Assembly: GCA_030151725.1 (NCBI GenBank)
Contig: JASLDD010000098.1
Coordinates: 1-28,967, forward strand
Direction: 5' to 3'
Source: Solirubrobacteraceae bacterium
Lineage (GTDB): Bacteria; Actinomycetota; Thermoleophilia; Solirubrobacterales; Solirubrobacteraceae
DNA: 28,967 nt
The notes under the pieces were generated by a model. It was not told the origin of the DNA, did no database searches, and was given only the letters and a program-made list of their open reading frames with translations. Below, in pieces: positions 23,421 through 28,967 of this stretch. A program made the position numbers and the translations under genes. Every line of letters begins with the position of its first letter. The stretch's first letter is position 1.

Positions 23421-24800
23421 TCAGCTCCGCCTCACGCGAGCGATGAAGAAACCCGCAGTGCGATCGCGGTGCGGCAGTGTCAGCAGACAGCCCTCGACAG
23501 GCATGACGGCTGCGCTCGCGCCGCGGGCGGACAGGGCGAGTGCCGGTGTCTCTGCGGCGAGATCGTCGAGGCCGAAGTCGGGGTGGGAGTCCAGGAAGGC
23601 GGCGATCAGACGCTCGTTCTCAGTCGGGGAGATGGTGCAGGTAGAGTAGACAAGCACGCCCCCCGGACGTAGAGCTTCGGCGCCGGCGTTTAGAATCCTC
23701 GCCTGCAAAAGTGCCATCTCGGCGATCGACTCGGGCGTCACCCGCCAGCGCAGGTCGGGACGGGCCTGAAGTACGCCCAGTCCCGAGCACGGCGGGTCGA
23801 CGAGCACACGATCGAACACACCTCCCTCCGCTCGCGCGTCCGCGGCATCGGCGATCTCGATCCTGATATTGGATGCCCCCATGCGCTCGGCTGTCCTAGC
23901 CAGGGTGCCGGCGCGGCGACGGTTGTGCTCGACAGCGAGCAGTTCGCCGTCCCCCTGCATCAGCGCAGCCAGGTGCGTGGTCTTGCCGCCGGGCGCGGCG
24001 CACAGATCGAGCACTCGCTCCCCCGGCCGGGGGGCGAGGGCACGCGCGACGAGCATGGCGGCACGCGACTGCGCCACGAAGGCGCCGCGCTTCCACAGGG
24101 CAGAGCCGTGGATGTCATATGGCTCCTCGAGGACGAGCGCCTCGGGGATGTGTGGGTCGGCGTGGGTGCGCACGGGGAGCTTGGCCGCAAGGGCGTTAAC
24201 GTCGGTGACGAGGGTGTTGGCGCGCAGCGCGACCTCGCCGGGCTCGTTGTCGCTGGCCAGCAGCGCCCGTGCGTCCTGCGCACCGAGGGTCTCCCACCAG
24301 AGGCGAGCGATCCACTTGGGGTGTGAGTGCATGATCGCGGCCTGCTCAGGAGTCTCGTCCGAGAGCGCAGCAAGCAGCGCCGATGGCCCCTCACGCGCGG
24401 CCCGTCTGAGAACGGCGTTGACGAGACCATGACCGGCTCGGCCCTGGGTCTTTGCGAGCTCGACCACATCGGCGACAACGGCGTAGTCGGGCGCCCCTCG
24501 CAGGTAGAGCAGCTCATAGAGTCCGAGTCGCAGCGCTGCCAGGACAGGCGCATCCAGACGGTCGGGCTCGCGGCCGGCCAGCCGAGCGATCAGGTAATCG
24601 AGCGTAGCCCGGCGCTGGACGGCGCCGTAGGCAAGGCGCATGGCGAGCGCACGATCGCGCGGATCGAGCTCGCGCGTCTCCGCCTGCAGGGCCTGGTCGG
24701 CGTAGGCGCCGCGCTCGAACACACGCCGCAAAACCAAGTAGGCACAGAGGCGGGCGCGAGCAACGGTGACGGCTTGGGGACTGGGCATGCTTCTCATCAT
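23421..24800 (-). CDS. rsmB: 16S rRNA (cytosine-5)-methyltransferase RsmB
   Basis: Expected to methylate C967 of 16S rRNA using SAM. 459 aa: an N-terminal NusB-like RNA-binding domain (about 10-140, DPRDRALAMRLAYGAVQRR, NAVLRRAAREG) and a C-terminal Rossmann methyltransferase domain (about 230-459). Motif I is VLDLCAAPGGKTTHLAAL (263-280). The two catalytic cysteines are in DPPCSGLG (C338) and STCTISPTEN (C388). The ATG at 24800 is 2 bp after the stop of the MocR gene; a second ATG at 24788 is also possible. In most relatives rsmB follows fmt directly. Here a regulator/oxidase pair lies between them, so rsmB is probably expressed from the MocR promoter or one inside that gene. Confidence 0.96.
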   Translation of the reverse strand: MMRSMPSPQAVTVARARLCAYLVLRRVFERGAYADQALQAETRELDPRDRALAMRLAYGAVQRRATLDYLIARLAGREPDRLDAPVLAALRLGLYELLYLRGAPDYAVVADVVELAKTQGRAGHGLVNAVLRRAAREGPSALLAALSDETPEQAAIMHSHPKWIARLWWETLGAQDARALLASDNEPGEVALRANTLVTDVNALAAKLPVRTHADPHIPEALVLEEPYDIHGSALWKRGAFVAQSRAAMLVARALAPRPGERVLDLCAAPGGKTTHLAALMQGDGELLAVEHNRRRAGTLARTAERMGASNIRIEIADAADARAEGGVFDRVLVDPPCSGLGVLQARPDLRWRVTPESIAEMALLQARILNAGAEALRPGGVLVYSTCTISPTENERLIAAFLDSHPDFGLDDLAAETPALALSARGASAAVMPVEGCLLTLPHRDRTAGFFIARVRRS

Positions 24801-24802
24801 CG

Positions 24803-26134
24803 CTATCCGCTGCGACTCACGCCGCCCGCAGCGAGCACCTCAGCCAGAGCGCCGGCCAGGCTCTCCCCCTCTGCCTCCTCGAGCGTGGCTGTGGTGACGC
24901 GGATCGCAGGCGCACTGACCGTCAGCCGATATGGCGCGCCTGCCGCCACCACCCAGCCTCGCTGAAGCAGCGAGCCGACCACCGCGGCCTCGTCCTCGAT
25001 GGGCACCCACACGTTCAGGCCCGAAGCCCCATACGCATCGAGCCCATGCCTGCGAAGCGACTCGATGAACGAGCGGCGACGGGTCGCATAGGCGGAGCAC
25101 GCACGCGCCACCAACGCCTGCGCATCGGGGTCGCGCCACAGGTTGAGCACGAGCGTCTGCAGGATGTGGCTGACCCACCCCGGTCCGCACTGCTGGCGCC
25201 CCTGTACTCGGGCCACCGTGCGAGCGTCTCCGGTGAGCACCGCCAGGCGCAGGTCTGGACCCAACGCCTTGGCCACCGAGCGCACCGCCGCCCAGCGCTC
25301 GCGCCCGGCGCTCAGTGTCAGGAGCTTGGCGCCTGCCACGGGCCCCAGATGATCGTCCTCGATCAGAAGGGCCTCGGGATAGCCGGACAGAACCTCGCCC
25401 AACGCGGCGGCGCGCTCGGAGTCGAGCGCTGCCCCTGTCGGGTTCTGACCTCGAGGCGTGACGATCACCCCGCTTGCTCCGCGGCTCAGGGCGCCGTGCA
25501 GCTCTTCGGGGAGCATCCCGCGGTCATCGATCCCGACCGCCTCGAGCACGAGCCCACGGGCACGCAGCAGGTCATGCAGTGCGGCATAGCCTGGGTTCTC
25601 GACGGCGACCCTGTCACCGGGCCGTAGGTGGACCTCGAGCACGCGCTCGATCCCGTCCATGGCGCCGCTGACGACGCAGAGCTCCTCACCGTGTAGACCA
25701 TCGGCTCGCAGCTGGCAACGGGCCAGGCTCTCGAGCTCGGGCAGGATCGGCGTCTCGCCATATAGCCGCCTGGGCAAGCTGGATCGCGCGAGCGCCGCAT
25801 CGAGGTCCGGCAGCAGCTGTGGATCGGGATTGCCGCGCGACAGATCGCGTGCGTGCGCCGGGACCGCGAGCTCAGGGCGGGGAGAGCGAATGGGCGGTCC
25901 CTGCCCGATGCTGCTGCCACGCCGCTGCTCGGTCAGCACGACGCCGCGACGGCGCAGCTCGGCAAGTCCGGAGGAGACGGTGGCCGGGCTCAGCCCGACC
26001 TCGAGCGCGAGGCTCCTGACCGACGGCAGGCGCTGCCCGGGACGCATGTCGCCGCATGCGACCGCATCCTCGATCGCGCGTACAAGCTCGGCAGCACTGC
26101 GCGCCTCGATTCGATACTGTGTCATCTCAGTCAT
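24803..26134 (-). CDS. MocR-family PLP-dependent transcription regulator
   Basis: 443-aa fusion of a GntR winged helix to a class I aminotransferase fold. The DNA-binding domain covers about 10-75 (GDMRPGQRLPSVRSLALEVGLSPATVSSGLAELRRRGVV, in part RPGQRLPSVRSLALEVGLSP), then a linker (about 76-105), then the effector domain (about 106-440) with TPRGQNPTG (226-234), the PLP-ring Asp in IEDDHLG (about D261) and the Schiff-base Lys in SVAKALGPDLRLAVL (K289). It is therefore predicted to sense PLP or an amino-acid derivative and act as activator/repressor, like PdxR and PtsJ. It is divergent from an FMN-binding oxidase gene, which it likely controls. The ATG at 26134 has no Shine-Dalgarno but lies 9 nt after a TAATAG -10 box, so the mRNA is probably leaderless. 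Confidence 0.93.
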   Translation of the reverse strand: MTEMTQYRIEARSAAELVRAIEDAVACGDMRPGQRLPSVRSLALEVGLSPATVSSGLAELRRRGVVLTEQRRGSSIGQGPPIRSPRPELAVPAHARDLSRGNPDPQLLPDLDAALARSSLPRRLYGETPILPELESLARCQLRADGLHGEELCVVSGAMDGIERVLEVHLRPGDRVAVENPGYAALHDLLRARGLVLEAVGIDDRGMLPEELHGALSRGASGVIVTPRGQNPTGAALDSERAAALGEVLSGYPEALLIEDDHLGPVAGAKLLTLSAGRERWAAVRSVAKALGPDLRLAVLTGDARTVARVQGRQQCGPGWVSHILQTLVLNLWRDPDAQALVARACSAYATRRRSFIESLRRHGLDAYGASGLNVWVPIEDEAAVVGSLLQRGWVVAAGAPYRLTVSAPAIRVTTATLEEAEGESLAGALAEVLAAGGVSRSG

Positions 26135-26166
26135 TAATCTGTACTATTACAGATAAGGAGGAGTTC
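26135..26166. promoter_or_regulatory. Divergent promoter with an 18-bp palindromic operator
   Basis: Inverted repeat ATCTGTA-CTAT-TACAGAT at 26137-26154, an AT-rich island in GC-rich surroundings. It overlaps a plus-strand -10 (TACTAT, 26142-26147) and a minus-strand -10 (TAATAG, 26144-26149). AAGGAGGAG (26155-26163) is the Shine-Dalgarno for the GTG at 26167. The centre is the obvious candidate site for the MocR protein. Confidence 0.75.
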
Positions 26167-26844
26167 GTGTCCCCCCACCCCGGTGCAGCCGAGCCGCCCT
26201 CAGAGCTGATGCGGCTCAAGCGCAAGCGCGAGCGAGGCAGCTATGACCGCGCGACGATCGATGCGATCCTCGATGAGGCCCTGATCGCCCACCTGGGCAT
26301 TGCCGAGGATGGACAGCCACTTGTAATCCCAACGCTGCACGCACGCAGCGGCGATCTCGTCTACTGCCACGGGTCTGTCGCCAGCCGCACGCTGCGCGCG
26401 CTGCAGGCCGGCCACCCCGCGTGCCTTACGGTGTCGCTCCTGGACAGCCTCGTATTGGCCCGTGCTGCCATGCACCACTCGGCCAACTACCGCTCGGCGA
26501 TGCTGGTGGGAAAGGCGCGGAGCGTGGAGGACCCCGCGGAGAAGCGCACGGCACTGAGGGCAGTGGTCGAACACATCGTGCCCGGCCGTTGGGCGCAGGT
26601 GCGACAGCCGAGCGAGAACGAGTTGCGTGCCACGTCGGTTCTCGCGCTCCCGATCGCCGAGGCGTCGGCGAAGGTCCGCACAGGCCCCCCGCAGGATGAT
26701 GAGGAGGACTACTCCCTGGATGTATGGGCGGGGATCATCCCGTTTGCGAGCGAGGCCGGGATCCCACTGCCCGACCCGCGACTGGATGCCTCGATCGAGA
26801 CGCCTCCAAACGTGCGCGCCTACGCACGCCCGGGCGCACCATGA
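26167..26844 (+). CDS. Pyridoxamine 5'-phosphate oxidase family (FMN-binding split barrel) protein
   Basis: 225-aa protein of the Pyridox_ox_2-like flavin-nucleotide-binding group. Visible family segments: KRKRERGSYDRATIDAILDEA (in part RGSYDRATIDAIL), HLGIAEDGQPLVIPTLHAR, VYCHGSVASRTLRAL, CLTVSLLDSLVLARAAMHHSANYRSAMLVGKA, EHIVPGRWAQVRQPS, VLALPIAEASAKVRTGPPQDDEEDY and a Trp-containing end. It would bind FMN; it is not the PdxH enzyme itself by motif, and the substrate is unknown. A frame open from 26056 is a shadow; the GTG at 26167 follows a strong AAGGAGGAG. It is divergent from the MocR regulator and overlaps fmt tail to tail by 25 bp. FMN, the likely cofactor, derives from the riboflavin operon in this window. 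Confidence 0.88.
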   Translation: MSPHPGAAEPPSELMRLKRKRERGSYDRATIDAILDEALIAHLGIAEDGQPLVIPTLHARSGDLVYCHGSVASRTLRALQAGHPACLTVSLLDSLVLARAAMHHSANYRSAMLVGKARSVEDPAEKRTALRAVVEHIVPGRWAQVRQPSENELRATSVLALPIAEASAKVRTGPPQDDEEDYSLDVWAGIIPFASEAGIPLPDPRLDASIETPPNVRAYARPGAP

Positions 26845-27740
26845 CCGCGCAGATAGGCTGAGGCGTCCATCGGGCGCGAGCCCGGGGGCTGCACCATCAG
26901 CAGCTCCAGCGAGCCCACCCTGCACACGAGCAGCAGGCGTCCCTCTTGCGCCCGCACTCCCAGCTGTGCGGGATCTGAGATTCCCGCGAGATCCTCCGCA
27001 ACCACCGCACTGTGAACGCCGAGCAGCGTGCCGTCCCCCAGCGCCGCGCGCGCGCCGATGTGCGGTTGAAGCGCCCTCACCACGCGCTCCAGCTCGACGG
27101 CTTCGCGCTCGGGGTCGAGCAGGCGGTCAGCGGCTGTGATCTTCTCGGCATAGGTGACGCCGTCCGCGGCCTGCTCGACGAACGGGGGACACTCGGTGAG
27201 TGCCTGCACGAGCAGCTCCCCTCCCAGCTCCTGCAGTCGTGCTGCAAGCGATCCATACGTGTCCTGCGCGTGGATGGGCTCTTCGCCCAGCAGGCACACG
27301 GGCCCGCTGTCGAGGCCGGCGGTGAGCTTCATGATCGAGACACCGGTCTCCCGGTCGCCGGCCATCAGGGCACGCTCGATCGGCGCCGCGCCGCGCCAGC
27401 GTGGCAGCAGCGAGGGATGCACATTGAAGAGGTCGTGATCTGAGAGCAGTGGCTCCTTGATGAGCGCGCCAAATGCGCACACGACCACCGTCTGGCGCCC
27501 GGGAGACTGCCCCGCGCTCGCGATCATGGCCGTGGCCTCGGGATCATTGACGTTCTCGGGCTGCTCCAGGGCGATTCCCAGAGCCCGGGCGCGCTCTGCG
27601 ACCGGAGGCGGGGACAGGCGCCGCCCACGGCCGCTGGGGCGATCGGGGCGCGTGAGCACGAGCGTGGGGCGATGCTCGCTGTGGGCAAGGCGCTCGAGGA
27701 CGACGGCAGCGAACTCCGATGTGCCTAGGAAGACCACCAT
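26820..27740 (-). CDS. fmt: Methionyl-tRNA formyltransferase
   Basis: Formylates initiator Met-tRNA using 10-formyl-tetrahydrofolate. 306 aa: an N-terminal formyltransferase domain (about 1-195) starting MVVFLGTSEFAAVVLERL, the formyl-THF site NVHPSLLPRWRGAAPIERAL with catalytic Asn/His (N106, H108), and D144 in TAGLDSGPV; then a C-terminal tRNA-binding OB-like domain (about 200-306) beginning with TYAEKITAADRLLDPEREA. Start ATG at 27740, 16 bp after the def stop. Its 3' end overlaps the end of the opposing oxidase gene (26820-26844), which is unusual for an essential housekeeping gene and suggests the oxidase gene was placed there by insertion. Confidence 0.96.
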   Translation of the reverse strand: MVVFLGTSEFAAVVLERLAHSEHRPTLVLTRPDRPSGRGRRLSPPPVAERARALGIALEQPENVNDPEATAMIASAGQSPGRQTVVVCAFGALIKEPLLSDHDLFNVHPSLLPRWRGAAPIERALMAGDRETGVSIMKLTAGLDSGPVCLLGEEPIHAQDTYGSLAARLQELGGELLVQALTECPPFVEQAADGVTYAEKITAADRLLDPEREAVELERVVRALQPHIGARAALGDGTLLGVHSAVVAEDLAGISDPAQLGVRAQEGRLLLVCRVGSLELLMVQPPGSRPMDASAYLRGHGAPGRA

Positions 27741-27756
27741 CCAGCTTGCCGACTCG

Positions 27757-28413
27757 CTAAGCGGCGCTCGGAGCCGACTGCGCCTCGCGCATTGCGCGCA
27801 TCGCCTCCTTGCGCGCCTGGCGCGGAATGCGATCGAGGATCAACACGCCGTTGAGATGGTCGATCTCGTGCTGGACGATCCTCGCCTCGAGTCCCTCCAA
27901 GTCGAGCTTCAGATCCTTCCCCTCCTCGTCCTTGGCCTGAACGCGCACCTGAGCTGCGCGCTCGACCTCGACATGCACACCGGGGAGACTCAGGCATCCC
28001 TCTTCGCCGGCCTCCAGCTCCTCGCTCATCCACGTCATCACGGGATTGACGAGCACGGTGAGCGGGTCCTCGGAGTACGCCCGGAAGACGAGCACGCGGT
28101 GGAGCACTCCGAGTTGCGTCGCAGCGAGTCCCACTCCCAGGGCGTCGTGCATCAGCACGCCCATCCGCTCAACCTCGGCCTTCAGGGCGTCGTCGAAGCG
28201 CCCCACGGGCAGCGCGGTAGCGCGCAGCACGGGGTCCCCGAGCTTGCGCACGTGGCTGAGTGCGGCATCGCGTCGCGCTCTCGTCTCGGGATCGAGCTCG
28301 GCAGGCTCGGGCGCATCCTGCTCGCGCTCGACCTCGACATCGGCGTCCTCGGAGTTGGGGGCCACGAGCTCGTGTGGGTCCCGGCTCTCGGATGTCGTGT
28401 TCTCGGCGGCCAT
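27757..28413 (-). CDS. def: Peptide deformylase
   Basis: Metalloenzyme that removes the formyl group from new proteins. 218 aa with the three deformylase motifs: GVGLAATQ (93-100), EEGCLSLP (C140 metal ligand) and QHEIDHLNGV (H182, E183, H186). The catalytic domain is normal, but it is preceded by an extension of about 50 residues rich in Asp/Glu (SEDADVEVEREQDAPEPAELD), longer than usual for the family. Start ATG at 28413. An internal ATG at 28161 would lie inside the fold, so the long start is preferred. It is first in the def-fmt unit, 51 bp after the partial secreted-protein gene; priA, the usual neighbour upstream, is not here. Confidence 0.95.
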   Translation of the reverse strand: MAAENTTSESRDPHELVAPNSEDADVEVEREQDAPEPAELDPETRARRDAALSHVRKLGDPVLRATALPVGRFDDALKAEVERMGVLMHDALGVGLAATQLGVLHRVLVFRAYSEDPLTVLVNPVMTWMSEELEAGEEGCLSLPGVHVEVERAAQVRVQAKDEEGKDLKLDLEGLEARIVQHEIDHLNGVLILDRIPRQARKEAMRAMREAQSAPSAA

Positions 28414-28464
28414 CGTGTGCGCCTGAGTTTATGAGGAGTTGGCGCCCTCGAGGATGGCAGGGGC

Positions 28465-28967
28465 CTAATGCCTGCTCGCAAGAAGCAGCACGTCCCTGAT
28501 CTGCACATGCGGAAGGCTGGCGCCTGAGGGCAGGAATGCGAGGTGAGCGTTGAGGCGGCCACGACCGCTCGTCAACAGCGCATCTCCTGTGCGGTCCAGC
28601 CTGATCGACGCCAACGCCGATCCGCCGGCGGCAATCGAAAGCCTCGTGGCACTCGTGAGGAGCACCGTGCGCACGAGTGTCCTGTGTCCCACCCTGATCG
28701 TCGCTTTCGTGGTCAGCGTGAGCCTGCCGTGACAGGCGGTGGTGCCGATGCAGCGCAACCTGACGAGCGCAATGCCGTCGTGGTGCACCACGATTCGTCC
28801 GCTCAGCAGCGAGATGCCCTGACGTGCGCCGGCGTGGGTCTTTGCGAGGCCCGGGATCTGCGATGTTGGGCCACCCGCGGGACCGGTGGGCAAAGGGGTG
28901 GGTGAAGGAGTGGATGGTGTGGCCGCCAGCAACGCCGCGTTGATCCCGGAGGTCAGCCCCCGCGCGC
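28465..28967 (-). CDS. C-terminal part of a secreted protein of unknown function (partial)
   Basis: The frame is open to the right edge (last residues before the window end read RGLTSGINAALLAATPSTPSPTP, shown in part: GLTSGINAALLAATP) and stops at 28465, so about 167 residues are visible. After a Pro/Thr/Ser linker (about TPSTPSPTPLPTGPAGG) comes a beta-rich domain with VRLRCIGTTACHGRLTLTT, RTVLLTSATRLSIAAGGSA and IRLDRTGDALLTSGRGRL. That pattern is like the all-beta tail domain that ends many extracellular proteins of high-GC Gram-positives; two Cys in CIGTTAC may pair. No catalytic motif is seen in this part. The N-terminal part and any signal peptide lie outside the window. Its identity is unknown. 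Confidence 0.6.
   Translation of the reverse strand, partial: ARGLTSGINAALLAATPSTPSPTPLPTGPAGGPTSQIPGLAKTHAGARQGISLLSGRIVVHHDGIALVRLRCIGTTACHGRLTLTTKATIRVGHRTLVRTVLLTSATRLSIAAGGSALASIRLDRTGDALLTSGRGRLNAHLAFLPSGASLPHVQIRDVLLLASRH

Overview
This is a high-GC, gene-dense chromosomal segment with nearly all genes on the minus strand. It most likely comes from an actinobacterium of the Thermoleophilia/Solirubrobacterales type. The inference rests on GC-rich codon use, frequent GTG/TTG starts, a SepIVA-like DivIVA-family protein in the coaD/rnc neighbourhood, zinc-binding L28 and L32 proteins, and a gene order that merges the ancestral Gram-positive order (def-fmt-rsmB ... rpe ... rpmB-yloV-recG ... 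plsX-acpP-rnc-smc, as in Bacillus) with the mycobacterial one (fmt-rsmB-rpe-ribD-ribE-ribBA-ribH). The class-level placement is an inference; no rRNA gene is present to confirm it.

Read in the direction of transcription (right to left), the window starts with the C-terminal part of a secreted protein of unknown function (right edge). Next come def and fmt, then a divergent MocR-type regulator / FMN-binding oxidase pair that interrupts the usual fmt-rsmB linkage, then rsmB, a small zinc-ribbon gene and rpe. A surface-glycan cassette follows at about 15.9-22.3 kb: two GT-C type membrane glycosyltransferases on the minus strand, and a GT2 glycosyltransferase, a SAM methyltransferase and a Wzx/MATE-like flippase on the plus strand. 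Then come the complete riboflavin operon ribD-ribE-ribBA-ribH, rpmB, a YloV/FakA-type fatty acid kinase, recG, rsmD, coaD, a SepIVA-like coiled-coil gene, an acyl-CoA synthetase, a DUF177/YceD gene, rpmF, plsX, acpP, rnc and the 5' half of smc (left edge).

The housekeeping block is tightly coupled: ATGA/GTGA stop-start overlaps link plsX/acpP, acpP/rnc, rsmD/coaD, ribE/ribBA and ribBA/ribH. Functionally it joins lipid-precursor activation (acyl-CoA synthetase, FakA-like kinase, PlsX, ACP, and CoaD for the phosphopantetheine supply), ribosome and translation functions (L28, L32, RsmB, RsmD, Def, Fmt, RNase III), vitamin synthesis (riboflavin) and chromosome/division functions (SMC, RecG, SepIVA-like). 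The flippase gene and rpe converge with a 3-bp gap, and the oxidase gene and fmt overlap tail to tail by 25 bp.

The items most worth a second look are: an RNase III that keeps its dsRNA-binding domain but lacks four of the six conserved acidic residues of its nuclease domain; a two-copy intergenic repeat with conserved outer blocks, word-mirrored order and a self-complementary centre of variable length, placed 33-34 nt after the stop codon of a gene in both cases; an 18-bp palindrome overlapping both promoters of the MocR/oxidase pair; a 25-bp tandem duplication across the rnc stop codon; and a His-Asp repeat tail on ribosomal protein L32. No tRNA, rRNA, CRISPR array, insertion sequence or prophage gene was seen. 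No stretch longer than about 225 bp lacks a gene.
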